Assembly: GCF_012720115.1 (NCBI RefSeq)
Contig: NZ_VNWN01000002.1
Coordinates: 496,001 to 560,000, forward strand
Source of the DNA: Sneathiella chinensis
Lineage (GTDB): Bacteria > Pseudomonadota > Alphaproteobacteria > Sneathiellales > Sneathiellaceae
Direction of reading: 5' to 3'
DNA: 64,000 bases
Below, piece by piece: positions 18,710 to 27,629 of the stretch. How positions within the stretch are numbered: the stretch's first letter is position 1; each line of letters starts with the position of its first letter. The translations under genes and the position numbers were made by a program. The notes beneath the pieces are model-generated. The model was not told the DNA's origin, did no database searches, and saw nothing but the letters and a program-made list of their open reading frames with translations.

Positions 18710-20425
18710 TCAGCGATCTGGCAGCGTGCGGGCGTCCTTGATGATATGAACGGTCAGGGGGTCCTTGCGTCCCCTGATCTCCACCTTGCGCTGTTCCGAT
18801 GGGCCTGTGAAGCCTGCCCTCCGGGCCACCTGATCCGAGAAAACAAGCTCGCGGTCAAAATCCTTGCTGAGGGCTTCAAGGCGACTGGCAGTGTTGACCG
18901 CATCGCCGATGGCCGTAATGGATGTGGCCTTGCCATACCCCATTTCCCCGACAATGACGGACCCCACATGAATGCCGATCCCGATCCGTAACGGGAACGC
19001 CAGATGCGATTTCAGGCTGCGGTTCATGATATCCAGTTCATCGGCCATGGAACGGGCCGCATTCAGGGCCTTGCGGCAGGCACTTTCCGGGGTGTCTTCC
19101 AGACCGAACAGGGCCATCACCCCGTCGCCGATAAACTTGTCCAGATGACCGCCGTTCTTTTCGATGGCGTCCCCCATATGCCGGAAATACTGGTTGATGA
19201 CGAAAACCACGTCATAGGGAAGTTTGTCTTCTGAAAATTGGGTGAAGGCTCTGAGGTCGGCAAACAGGATGGCGATGATTCGCTCCTGCCCCTGCAGATA
19301 ACCGGGCCGGGGGAAGCCCTGCCGGGGGGTGGCCTTGGCGGGCAGCAGGGGCGCCACGGCAAGGTTTGCAACCGGTTGCAACTGACAGGCCAGCCGGGTG
19401 CCTTCTGCGGCGCCAACCCGTTTCAGGACGGCCAGTTCCTGATCCGACGGGGGCGGCAGGCTGTCTGCGCCTTCGGAAATATGGACCCGGCAGGTGGAAC
19501 AGCGGCCCCGCCCCCCGCATACGGATGCATGCGGGATGCCGCCCAACCGGCTTATCTCCAGCAGGGTGGAGCCGACCGGGCCGGAAATGCGCTGGCCATT
19601 GGGGTAATGAATGGAAACCATCCGCTGCCGGCGGAAATGGATGATCCAGAAAACCCGGCTTGCCAGCAACCCGAGCAGGATCAGGATCAGAATTGTCATC
19701 CCCCCATCCCGGAGGGCGAAGACCCATTGCACGGTTTCTGCGTTGGCCCCGGTGGAGGCCAGAAAGGCGGTTCGCCAGTCCGCGTTGGTGGACAGGGCCT
19801 CAACCTCTCTTGCGGCTTGCAGGAAGCCGGTCAGGGCCAGAAGCGGCAAGATAAGGGACAGGCTGTAGAGAGAGGGATAAGCCCGTTCATACCACGGTTT
19901 CAGGCGCAGCCAGAAATGCAGGCCAAGGCATCCGTGAAACCACGCCACCACCAGCCCCAGTGACTGGATCAGGGAATAGAGGGGCGCCCCCACCCATATA
20001 TTGTATAGCACATAGGTATAGCTGTCCGTGACCCCGAAGGCCTCGTGCACGAAACGGGTGCCGATTACATGCAGGATGATCAGCGGCGGAATGGCAAGAC
20101 CAAGCCCGATCTGGAGGATTTCCTTGGCCGGTGTCCGCCGGAAGGATCGTTTCGACAGCAGCTTGTAAAGGGCGAGACAGAGATGGGTCGTCGCCGCCGC
20201 GAATAACATGACCGTTCCGGGTACACTGCGCCAGAGGGCGACAAAGGCGGTCCGCCCGGCTTCCATGGCCTCCAGCGACAGAAGGCCCAGAGAATGGTTG
20301 AGCAGATGCAGGGTGAGGAACAGCATCAGCACAAGGCCGCTGAACAGGCGAAGGGATTCCGGCCGGAGAAACTGTTTCATCCGGCGGGTCGGACTCTGGT
20401 CTTCCGCCTGTTCACTTGTCGTCAT
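18710..20425 (-). CDS. Membrane (cytochrome b-like) / 2Fe-2S ferredoxin / class III cyclase fusion
   Basis: 571 residues with three parts. Residues 22-265 hold about six membrane helices with many histidines (His40, His44, His81, His119, His127, His164, His170), resembling the heme-binding membrane anchors of succinate dehydrogenase/fumarate reductase. Residues 268-360 form a 2Fe-2S ferredoxin with Cys303, Cys309, Cys312 and Cys347 (CX5CX2C plus a distal Cys). Residues 382-565 are a class III cyclase with metal Asp390 and Asp434, and Asn511 and Arg515. The order suggests redox control of cAMP or cGMP synthesis. Heme binding is inferred only. Confidence 0.85.
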   Translation of the reverse strand: MTTSEQAEDQSPTRRMKQFLRPESLRLFSGLVLMLFLTLHLLNHSLGLLSLEAMEAGRTAFVALWRSVPGTVMLFAAATTHLCLALYKLLSKRSFRRTPAKEILQIGLGLAIPPLIILHVIGTRFVHEAFGVTDSYTYVLYNIWVGAPLYSLIQSLGLVVAWFHGCLGLHFWLRLKPWYERAYPSLYSLSLILPLLALTGFLQAAREVEALSTNADWRTAFLASTGANAETVQWVFALRDGGMTILILILLGLLASRVFWIIHFRRQRMVSIHYPNGQRISGPVGSTLLEISRLGGIPHASVCGGRGRCSTCRVHISEGADSLPPPSDQELAVLKRVGAAEGTRLACQLQPVANLAVAPLLPAKATPRQGFPRPGYLQGQERIIAILFADLRAFTQFSEDKLPYDVVFVINQYFRHMGDAIEKNGGHLDKFIGDGVMALFGLEDTPESACRKALNAARSMADELDIMNRSLKSHLAFPLRIGIGIHVGSVIVGEMGYGKATSITAIGDAVNTASRLEALSKDFDRELVFSDQVARRAGFTGPSEQRKVEIRGRKDPLTVHIIKDARTLPDR

Positions 20426-20499
20426 CCCCGATCCTTTCCGGTTCCTGCAAAGAGTCGAGTGAGAGAGCCGCGCAGCCCCCTGTCCCTTCCGGGGAGGGG

Positions 20500-21492
20500 T
20501 TAGCCGAGCCGACTTTCCAGCAGTTTTTTCAGGTTCTGTTCCGGGCGGGCCCCCACATGGCTGATGATTTCACCTGCCGCAAGCGAGGCAATCCGCCCGC
20601 TGTCGGCCAGACTGAACCCGTTGGTGAAGCCATAGAGGAACCCGGACGCATACAAATCCCCGGCGCCGGTTGTGTCGACAACATCGACGGACAGATCAGC
20701 CGGGACTTCCACCAGAATGTCGCCGTTCAGGATCAGTGAGCCTTTCTCGCTTCGGGTCACGCAGGCAATTTCCACCTTGTCCCGAATGGACTGGACGGCA
20801 TCCTCGAAGCTGTCGGTCTGATACAGGGATTTCAGTTCATCCTCGTTGGCGAACAGGATATCCACGCCGCCATGGATGAAATCGATGAATTCCTCGCGGT
20901 AGCGGTCCACGCAGAAACTGTCAGACAGGGTGAGGGAGACCCGCTTGTCGGCCTCATGGGCGATCCGGGCGGCCTTTCGAAAGGCTGCCTTGCCGCCTTC
21001 CGGGTCCCACAGATATCCTTCCATATAGGTCACTTCCGACGCGGCGATCATTTCGGGGTCGATATCATCCGGTCCCAGTTCCACGCAGGCCCCAAGATAG
21101 GTGTTCATGGTCCGGTGGGCATCCGGTGTGACCAGAATGAAGCTTCTGGCGGTCGCGGCCCCGTTTTCACTCATGGCCGTATCGAAGGTGACACCCGTTG
21201 CCCGGATATCGTGGGCGAAAATGGCGCCAAGCTGATCATTGCGAACCTTGCCGATATAGTTGCTGGCCCCGCCGAGGGATGCCACACCGGCAGCCGTATT
21301 GCCTGCTGATCCGCCAGAGATTTCAACGGCGGTTCCCATCTTGGCGTAAAGGTCCTCTGCCCGGGCCTCGTCAATCAGGTTCATGGAGTTCTTGACCAGA
21401 CCCTCCGTTTCAAGAAAGCTGTCTTCCACTTTCGTGATCACATCAACAATTGCATTGCCGATGCAGGTCGTGTCAAATCGTAGTCCGCTCAT
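20500..21492 (-). CDS. PfkB-family sugar/nucleoside kinase (adenosine kinase-like)
   Basis: 330 residues from the ATG at 21492, which has an AGGA ribosome site. Ribokinase-fold features are GNAIVDVI at the start, EISGGSAGNTAAGVASLGG, and the C-terminal signature VVDTTGAGDLYASGFLYG with the catalytic Asp. The N-terminal TCIGNAIVDVI pattern is typical of alphaproteobacterial proteins annotated as adenosine kinase. Substrate specificity is inferred. Confidence 0.88.
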   Translation of the reverse strand: MSGLRFDTTCIGNAIVDVITKVEDSFLETEGLVKNSMNLIDEARAEDLYAKMGTAVEISGGSAGNTAAGVASLGGASNYIGKVRNDQLGAIFAHDIRATGVTFDTAMSENGAATARSFILVTPDAHRTMNTYLGACVELGPDDIDPEMIAASEVTYMEGYLWDPEGGKAAFRKAARIAHEADKRVSLTLSDSFCVDRYREEFIDFIHGGVDILFANEDELKSLYQTDSFEDAVQSIRDKVEIACVTRSEKGSLILNGDILVEVPADLSVDVVDTTGAGDLYASGFLYGFTNGFSLADSGRIASLAAGEIISHVGARPEQNLKKLLESRLG

Positions 21493-21593
21493 TGGGTATC
21501 CTGTCAGTGATGATAGGGGACGGAGTATACTGTTTCCACAAGGGAGGGCAAGCAAGGGCTGACGATAACAGCTCTTTTGCCAGACATAAAAAA

Positions 21594-23015
21594 ATGAATG
21601 AACTGATCAAGTTAACGGCGGTCGAGGCCGTGGAAAAGCTGAAGGCGGGCGAGGTTTCCCCTCTGGAGTTGATTGACGCATCCGAGGCCCGCATTCTGGA
21701 AACCGATGATGCGGTAAACGCCCTGCCCATTCGTTGTTTCGACCGGGCGCGGGAGCATGCCGGACGCCTGATGAAAGAAACCGCGCCCGAGGGCGGCGCT
21801 CCTTATCTTTACGGCCTGCCCATCGCCATCAAGGACCTGACGCCTGTAAAGGGGGTGCGCTTTACCCTTGGTTCGCCGATTTTTGCAGATCAGGTCGCCG
21901 CGCGATCCGATATCATGGTGGAACGGCTGGAGGCCCGCGGCGGCATCGTCGTTGCCAAGGCCAACACGCCCGAATTTGGCGCCGGCGCCCAGACCTTTAA
22001 CGAGGTGCTGGGCACGACGACAAACCCGTGGGATACACGGATGACACCGGGCGGATCGTCCGGCGGGTCCGCTGCGGCCCTTGCCGCCGGTCAGGTCTGG
22101 CTGGCACAGGGCAGTGACCTTGGGGGTAGCCTGCGCATTCCGGCCAGTTTTACCGGTACGGTTGGTCTGCGACCCTCTCCGGGGCGGGTGGCCAGTGGCC
22201 CCGGTTTGCTGCCGTTTGGTCTGAATTCCGTGGAAGGCCCCATGGGGCGGACCGTTGCCGATGTGGCCCTGATGCTGGACATGATGGCGGGGGAACATGT
22301 GGCCGACCCCATCAGCCTGCCCGCCCCGGCGGTTCCGTATTCGGATTGCCTGACGCAGACCCCCAATTTTGGCAAGGTGGCCTACAGCCCGAACCTTGGT
22401 CAGTGCCCGATTGATGGCGAGGTTGCCGCGATCTGTGCGGAGGCGGCCAAATCCTTCGCTGCCTTTACCGGCGGCGTCGAGGAAGACTGCTTTGACCTGA
22501 CCGGAGGGGATTTCATTTTCCAGACCCTGCGCGCCGCCCAGTTTGCTGCGGCCCATGCGGAAAAGTTGAAAACACATCGGAACCAACTGAAGCCGGATGT
22601 GATCTGGAATATCGAGGCGGGCCTCAAGCTGACCGCCGAGGATATCGGCCGGGCCCAGCGGGAGCAAGGGGCGCTTTACGGTCGGGTTGCGGACTTCTTT
22701 GGCAGCTATGACCTGTTGATTGCCCCAACCGTCATGGTGCCGCCTTTCGATCACACCATTCGCTCCCTGACCGAGGTGGAAGGGGTCAAGTTTGACAACT
22801 ATGTGGCGTGGCTCGCCATGACCTATCTGCTGACCATTACCGGCTGTCCGGTGATCTCGGTGCCGTGCGGCTTTACCCGGTCGGGCCTGCCGGTCGGATT
22901 GCAGATCATGGCACCGCCTCACCGCGAGGATCGGGTCCTTCAGGCGGCCCATGCTTTTGAGCAGGCCCATGATTTCGCAGCCCGCGTTCCCGTGGACCCA
23001 ATTTCCGGAAAATGA
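21594..23015 (+). CDS. Amidase (amidase signature family)
   Basis: 473 residues from the ATG at 21594; an in-frame start at 21450 would overlap the divergent kinase start and was rejected. The Ser-cisSer-Lys triad elements are visible as LPIAIKDLTPVKG (Lys), PGGSSGGSAAALAAG (first Ser) and SDLGGSLRIPASF (second and nucleophile Ser). Members hydrolyse diverse amides, and gatA-like function is unlikely because no gatB/gatC is adjacent. The substrate is unknown. Confidence 0.9.
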   Translation: MNELIKLTAVEAVEKLKAGEVSPLELIDASEARILETDDAVNALPIRCFDRAREHAGRLMKETAPEGGAPYLYGLPIAIKDLTPVKGVRFTLGSPIFADQVAARSDIMVERLEARGGIVVAKANTPEFGAGAQTFNEVLGTTTNPWDTRMTPGGSSGGSAAALAAGQVWLAQGSDLGGSLRIPASFTGTVGLRPSPGRVASGPGLLPFGLNSVEGPMGRTVADVALMLDMMAGEHVADPISLPAPAVPYSDCLTQTPNFGKVAYSPNLGQCPIDGEVAAICAEAAKSFAAFTGGVEEDCFDLTGGDFIFQTLRAAQFAAAHAEKLKTHRNQLKPDVIWNIEAGLKLTAEDIGRAQREQGALYGRVADFFGSYDLLIAPTVMVPPFDHTIRSLTEVEGVKFDNYVAWLAMTYLLTITGCPVISVPCGFTRSGLPVGLQIMAPPHREDRVLQAAHAFEQAHDFAARVPVDPISGK

Positions 23016-23087
23016 CAGGAAAAACATTGCGTAAGGGCTTTTCAGCGCCTACATGGAACACAGTTTTTTTGAACAAGGGGGCAAATC

Positions 23088-23777
23088 GTGATTTCAGCCA
23101 TTAACAAGGCCATCGCCCAGATGAGTGATCCGGCGTTCCGGTCGGTTCTGATCCGGTCCATACTGTATTCCGTCGCAGCACTGTTCGTGACCTTAATCGT
23201 GATCCTGCAACTGGCATCGCTGATCCCGCCGACCGACTGGGAATGGGTCAATACCATTATCGACTGGCTGGCCGGGTTTGGCGCGTTCCTGATTGCCCTG
23301 TTCCTGTTTCCGGTGACCATGAGTGCGGTGATCGGTATCTTTCTGGATGATATCGCCGATGCGGTCGAGGCCAAGCATTACCCGACCGATCCCGCGCCCC
23401 GGCAAATCCCCCTGTGGAGCAGCATCTGGGATTCCGTCAAGTTTTTCGGGGTGATCATTGCCTGCAATATCGTCGCCCTGCCGCTTTATCTGATCCCGGT
23501 GGTGAACCTGTTTGTCTATTACACCCTGAACGGATATCTGCTCAGCCGTGAATTCTTCCAGCAGGTTGCTGTTCGCCATCACGATATGAAGGTGGTCAAT
23601 GGCTTGCGGAAGTTCGAGTATATGGAAATTTTCCTGACAGGGGTGGCGATTGCCTTCTTCATGACAATCCCGATCCTGAACCTGATCATTCCCATCGTGG
23701 CCACCGCGACCATGGTCCATTTGTACAAGGACCGGGCCAGAAAGGTGGTCTCCACCTCAAAGGATGTCTCCCTGTGA
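23088..23777 (+). CDS. EI24/CysZ-like membrane protein
   Basis: 229 residues from a GTG behind an AAGGGGG ribosome site. There are four to six hydrophobic segments, two early (about 25-48 and 60-85) and two or three later (about 125-150, 178-210). The segment NLFVYYTLNGYLLSREFF matches the EI24 family, which includes the sulfate permease CysZ; the motif with Arg-Glu-Phe is typical. Sulfate transport is possible but not shown. Its TGA overlaps the GTG of the lipoprotein gene. Confidence 0.82.
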   Translation: MISAINKAIAQMSDPAFRSVLIRSILYSVAALFVTLIVILQLASLIPPTDWEWVNTIIDWLAGFGAFLIALFLFPVTMSAVIGIFLDDIADAVEAKHYPTDPAPRQIPLWSSIWDSVKFFGVIIACNIVALPLYLIPVVNLFVYYTLNGYLLSREFFQQVAVRHHDMKVVNGLRKFEYMEIFLTGVAIAFFMTIPILNLIIPIVATATMVHLYKDRARKVVSTSKDVSL

Positions 23778-24316
23778 GGGGCGGCTTCCTGCGCACCGGG
23801 GGGCTGGTCATGGGCTGCGTGCTGTTTCTGGCGGCGTGCGGCACAACCGAGAGCCGGGATACCAACCTGTCGGCGCGGCCAGACCCGATTGCAAAAACCG
23901 GCGGTGCCGATGCGGCTGCAGGCAGCGCCAAGGCGGACCGGAAAGGCAGGGACAGCGTTTCTGCCCTGCCGAAGGAAGGCCGAGGGGTAACGAAACGGCT
24001 TGGGAGCATGCGACTGCCCAAGATTAAGTCCCTGATGGGGAAAAGCGGGGCGGATATTGTGACGCTGCTCGGGGAACCGCGCCTCAAGCGGCAGGATGCC
24101 CCGGCTGAAATCTGGCAATATCTGACCTCAGAATGCGCCCTGCACCTGATTTTCTATCCCAAGGGCGGAAGTAAGGCCGGGGGTAAGGCAGGGTCGCTTG
24201 TGGTTCAGCATATCTCTGTGAATGATCGGGAAACGGTGAAACAGATCAACGCGGACCAGTGTTTCGGCAGCCAGCTTGAACAGGCTGAAAAACCCGAGAA
24301 GGACGCCCTGTCCTAG
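23774..24316 (+). CDS. Lipoprotein of unknown function
   Basis: 180 residues starting at a GTG that overlaps the preceding stop. A signal sequence ends in a lipobox, FLAAC, with Cys22 as the lipidated residue. A low-complexity Ala/Lys/Gly stretch precedes a C-terminal domain with SLMGKSGADIVTLLGEPRL, reminiscent of the SmpA/OmlA-type fold that begins with 'G.s..dv..llG.P'. Three cysteines besides Cys22 occur. The gene overlaps the end of nth by 4 bases. Confidence 0.75.
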   Translation: MRGGFLRTGGLVMGCVLFLAACGTTESRDTNLSARPDPIAKTGGADAAAGSAKADRKGRDSVSALPKEGRGVTKRLGSMRLPKIKSLMGKSGADIVTLLGEPRLKRQDAPAEIWQYLTSECALHLIFYPKGGSKAGGKAGSLVVQHISVNDRETVKQINADQCFGSQLEQAEKPEKDALS

Positions 24317-24951
24317 GCCGCGACGGTCTTCCCCTTGAAGCCGCACAGGTCAGACACAATACATTTGTCGCATTCCGGTTTCCGCGCCTTGCACACATAC
24401 CGGCCGTGCAGGATCATCCAGTGGTGGGAATGGCGCAGATATTCCTTGGGAATACGCTTGGCCAGCTTCTTTTCCACTTCCAGCGGGGTTTTCCCCTTGG
24501 CCATGCCGGTTCTGTTGCCCACCCGGAACAGGTGGGTGTCGACTGCAATGGTTGGCTGTCCAAAGGCGATATTCAGGACCACATTCGCCGTTTTCCGTCC
24601 CACTCCGGCCAGTTTTTCCAGTTCCTCGCGGGTTTGGGGAACCTCACTGCCATGGTCGCGGATCAGGGCTTCACACAGCTTGATCACGTTCTTCGCCTTG
24701 GTCTTATACAGACCAATGGTCTTGATATAATCGCGGACCGTATCCTCGCCGAGGGCGAGCATGGCCTCGGGCGTATCAGCGATGGCAAAAAGCGGGCCGG
24801 TTGCCTTGTTGACCCCGACATCGGTTGCCTGTGCGGACAGGACCACGGCCACCAGAAGGGTGAACGGATTGACGTAATCCAGCTCCCCTTCCGGTTCGGG
24901 ATTGGCTTCGCTCATACGGCGAAAAAATTCTGTGATTTCTGCTTTTTTCAT
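24313..24951 (-). CDS. nth: Endonuclease III
   Basis: 212 residues. The helix-hairpin-helix LAGVGRKTANVVLN contains the catalytic Lys, VDTHLFRVGNRTGM contains the catalytic Asp, and the C-terminal 4Fe-4S cluster cysteines are Cys187, Cys194, Cys197 and Cys203 (CX6CX2CX5C). It is a DNA glycosylase/AP lyase for oxidised pyrimidines. Divergent from the DUF2244 gene. Confidence 0.97.
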   Translation of the reverse strand: MKKAEITEFFRRMSEANPEPEGELDYVNPFTLLVAVVLSAQATDVGVNKATGPLFAIADTPEAMLALGEDTVRDYIKTIGLYKTKAKNVIKLCEALIRDHGSEVPQTREELEKLAGVGRKTANVVLNIAFGQPTIAVDTHLFRVGNRTGMAKGKTPLEVEKKLAKRIPKEYLRHSHHWMILHGRYVCKARKPECDKCIVSDLCGFKGKTVAA

Positions 24952-24977
24952 AACTATATTTTGTTACATAGCCTCTG

Positions 24978-25541
24978 GTGCAAGGCAATGAAGATTTTCA
25001 GGGGCCGGGCGGAGAAACGGTTTTGGAACGGATCGAGCGACAGGACGAGACGGAAGAGAAGGCCCTCTATTCCCTGTTCCTGTATCCGCATCGCAGCCTG
25101 TCGCCTCAGGAGTTCCATATGCTGATGGCGGTGATCCTTCTGGGCAGTTTCATCGCCGGGATGGTTTTCCTGTTTATGGGGGCGTGGCCTGTCTTCGGCT
25201 TTTTTGGTCTGGATGTACTGGCGATATACGGGGCCTTTCATTTCAATTTCAGGGCGGCCCGCCGCGAGGATATTCTGGAAATCCGTCAGGATGCGCTTGT
25301 GGTGCGCCATCTGGCACCGGATGGGTCCGAACAGTGCCGCCGCTTTCAGGCCTACTGGTCGCGGGTCCTTCTGGAAGGGCGGTCCCTGTTTGTGGTTTGC
25401 CGGGGCGAGAGGGAAGAGATTGGTGCTTTTCTGGCGGAGGCCGAAAAAACAGAGGTGAAGGAGGCCCTCACCTCTGCCTTGCAGGATTACCGGTCCGGCA
25501 GGCTTCAGTCGCCAAGCCCCAGCACGTCCATCATGTCATAG
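24978..25541 (+). CDS. DUF2244 membrane protein
   Basis: Up to 187 residues from a GTG at 24978; a TTG at 25023 is a possible later start. The segment LYPHRSLSPQEFHML, two close membrane helices (about 48-90) and the ARREDILEIRQDALVV strand match DUF2244, which is frequent in alphaproteobacteria. The function is unknown. The last 37 bases overlap the end of dapB on the opposite strand. Confidence 0.82.
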   Translation: MQGNEDFQGPGGETVLERIERQDETEEKALYSLFLYPHRSLSPQEFHMLMAVILLGSFIAGMVFLFMGAWPVFGFFGLDVLAIYGAFHFNFRAARREDILEIRQDALVVRHLAPDGSEQCRRFQAYWSRVLLEGRSLFVVCRGEREEIGAFLAEAEKTEVKEALTSALQDYRSGRLQSPSPSTSIMS

Positions 25542-26317
25542 GTGCCAGCAGGCTTGTCCTTGGCCCAAAGAGCGGCCCGGACGGCACCGCGGGCGAAGAT
25601 GGCCCGGTCGCCAGCCTTGTGGCTGATCTCGATAATCTCGTTGTCGGCAGCGAACATGACTGTATGGTCGCCGACCACATTGCCGCCCCGAAGAACCGCA
25701 TACCCGATATCCCCGCGCTTGCGTTCGCCGGTAATGCCGTCGCGTCCCCGGTCGGCAACCGCGTCATGATCAACATTGCGGCCTTCTGCGGCGGCCTTGC
25801 CAAGAAGAAGCGCGGTGCCGGACGGCGCATCCACCTTGTGACGGTGGTGCATTTCCAGAACCTCGATATCGAAATCCTCGTCCAGAATGGCCGCGACCTT
25901 TCGGGTCAGTTGGGCCAGAAGATTGACCCCAAGGCTCATGTTGGCACCCTGCACAATCACGCCGGAAGACCCCGCCGCATTGATTTCGGCCTGTTCCTCA
26001 TTGGTCATGCCGGTGGTGCCGATCACAAGGATCTTGCCTTTTTCAGCGGCCAGTTTGGCGTGCTGAACCGTGGCCTTGGGTGAGGTGAAGTCAATCACCG
26101 CATCCACCGTATCAAACAGGGCGGCGGTATCGTCCGTGACAACGGCATCCAGTTTGACCTGACCGGCCAGCGGTCCCAGGTCTTCGCCAAGGAAGCTGGA
26201 GCCGGGGGCTTCGGTTCCGCCCGCTACCGTGCAACCGGCTGTTTCAGATACCTGTTTGATCAGCATCCGGCCCATTCGGCCCGCACATCCGATAATACCG
26301 ATTTTCATGTCACTCAT
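25505..26317 (-). CDS. dapB: 4-hydroxy-tetrahydrodipicolinate reductase
   Basis: 270 residues. The N-terminal dinucleotide motif is IGIIGCAGRMGRM. The catalytic motif reads EMHHRHKVDAPSGTAL, with the His-His pair and the Lys. It reduces HTPA with NAD(P)H in the lysine/diaminopimelate pathway; lysA lies 21 kb downstream. ATG starts at 26317 and 26308 are both possible. Confidence 0.97.
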   Translation of the reverse strand: MSDMKIGIIGCAGRMGRMLIKQVSETAGCTVAGGTEAPGSSFLGEDLGPLAGQVKLDAVVTDDTAALFDTVDAVIDFTSPKATVQHAKLAAEKGKILVIGTTGMTNEEQAEINAAGSSGVIVQGANMSLGVNLLAQLTRKVAAILDEDFDIEVLEMHHRHKVDAPSGTALLLGKAAAEGRNVDHDAVADRGRDGITGERKRGDIGYAVLRGGNVVGDHTVMFAADNEIIEISHKAGDRAIFARGAVRAALWAKDKPAGTYDMMDVLGLGD

Positions 26318-26362
26318 TCTATCCGCCCTTGAAACAAAAATTATGCTTCGGATGTAGCATAG

Positions 26363-26388
26363 AAGCCCCCCGCTGGCGAGGGGGGCTT
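26363..26388 (-). terminator. Hairpin behind dnaJ
   Basis: AAGCCCCCC (26363-26371) and GGGGGGCTT (26380-26388) form a 9-bp stem with an 8-base loop in the 82-base gap between dnaJ and dapB. On the minus strand the stem is followed by TTCTATG, a weak U-tract, so termination of dnaKJ transcripts is likely but may be partial. Confidence 0.7.
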
Positions 26389-26399
26389 TCAGCAGGAGC

Positions 26400-27533
26400 C
26401 TAGTCCTTCAGGTCGGCCAGAAATTCCTTCACCCGCGAGAAAAAACCTTCCGACTCAGGATTGTGCTTTCCCTTGCCTTCCTGTTCGAACTCGCGCAGCA
26501 GTTCTTTCTGTCGCTTGGTCAGGTTGACCGGCGTTTCCACAATGGTGTGAATATACATATCGCCATGTTCGGACGATTGCATGATGGGCATGCCCTTGCC
26601 GCGCAGACGGAATTTCTGCCCGGACTGGGTTCCCGGCGTGATGGAGACCTTGGCCCGGGCCCCGTCAAGGGTTGGAACCTCAAGATCGCCGCCAAGGGTG
26701 GCGGTGGTCATGGGAATGGGAACCCGGCAATGCAGGTTCTGGCCGTCCCGCTGGAAGATGCGGTGGCTGGCAATGGTCAGGAAAATATAGAGGTCGCCCG
26801 GCTCACCGCCCTGCATCCCCATTTCCCCTTCGCCGGACAGGCGAATGCGCGTGCCTTCATCCACACCGGCTGGAATGTTGACGGACAGTTTCTTTTCCCG
26901 CTCGATCCGGCCATCACCGCGGCAGCTCGGGCAGGGTTTTTCAATCACCCGCCCTTGTCCGTGACAGGACGGGCAGGTCCGTTCAATGGTGAAAAAGCCC
27001 TGCTGCGCCCGCACCTGACCATGACCGGCACAGGTTGAGCAGGTCACGGGGGAGGAGCCTTCGGCCGCCCCGGTGCCATCACAACTGTCGCAGCTTTCGG
27101 CAGACGGGATGCTGATCTCGGTCTGTTTGCCGTGATAGGCTTCCTCAAGGGAGATTTCCATGTTGTAGCGGAGGTCGGACCCCCGGCTGCGGCCATCGCG
27201 GCCCCGGCCCCGGCGGCCGCCCATGAAATCGCCGAACAGGTCCTCGAAAATATCGGAAAATCCGCCGGCACCCATGCCGCCGAACCCGCCGCCGCCCATA
27301 CCGCCCTGTTCAAAGGCAGCGTGACCATACTGGTCATAGGCAGCGCGTTTCTGCTCGTCTTTCAGGATTTCATAGGCTTCGTTGACTTCTTTGAAGGCGG
27401 CCTCGGCCTGTTCATCTCCGGGGTTGCGATCGGGATGATATTTCATCGCCATCTTGCGGTAGGCTTTTTTCAGCGCCGCGGCGTCATCCGATTTGCTGGC
27501 GCCCAGAACTTCGTAGTAATCGCGTTTTGCCAT
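26400..27533 (-). CDS. dnaJ: Chaperone DnaJ
   Basis: 377 residues from the ATG at 27533, which has a GGAAGGA ribosome site. The J-domain contains [10 protein letters not shown], followed by a Gly/Phe-rich linker with [10 protein letters not shown]. Four zinc-finger repeats read [24 protein letters not shown] and CPSCRGDG. It stimulates DnaK ATPase and delivers substrates. It is 96 bases downstream of dnaK. Confidence 0.97.
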   Translation of the reverse strand: MAKRDYYEVLGASKSDDAAALKKAYRKMAMKYHPDRNPGDEQAEAAFKEVNEAYEILKDEQKRAAYDQYGHAAFEQGGMGGGGFGGMGAGGFSDIFEDLFGDFMGGRRGRGRDGRSRGSDLRYNMEISLEEAYHGKQTEISIPSAESCDSCDGTGAAEGSSPVTCSTCAGHGQVRAQQGFFTIERTCPSCHGQGRVIEKPCPSCRGDGRIEREKKLSVNIPAGVDEGTRIRLSGEGEMGMQGGEPGDLYIFLTIASHRIFQRDGQNLHCRVPIPMTTATLGGDLEVPTLDGARAKVSITPGTQSGQKFRLRGKGMPIMQSSEHGDMYIHTIVETPVNLTKRQKELLREFEQEGKGKHNPESEGFFSRVKEFLADLKD

Positions 27534-27554
27534 AAGGTCCTTCCCAACCAAATG

Positions 27555-27586
27555 CCGCCCCGGATCGAAGTCTCAAGCCGGGGCGG
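27555..27586 (-). terminator. Intercistronic hairpin between dnaK and dnaJ
   Basis: CCGCCCCGG (27555-27563) pairs with CCGGGGCGG (27578-27586), giving a 9-bp GC-only stem and 14-base loop. No U-tract follows on the minus strand. It probably stabilises the dnaK message or partly attenuates read-through into dnaJ. Confidence 0.55.
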
Positions 27587-27629
27587 TCTGTTCAAGAACA
27601 AGGGTGCAGTTTAGTGTTCCGCACTGACC

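Noticed and set aside
21612-23027. A 471-codon minus-strand frame
   Set aside because: It is opposite the amidase gene and has the same antisense composition.
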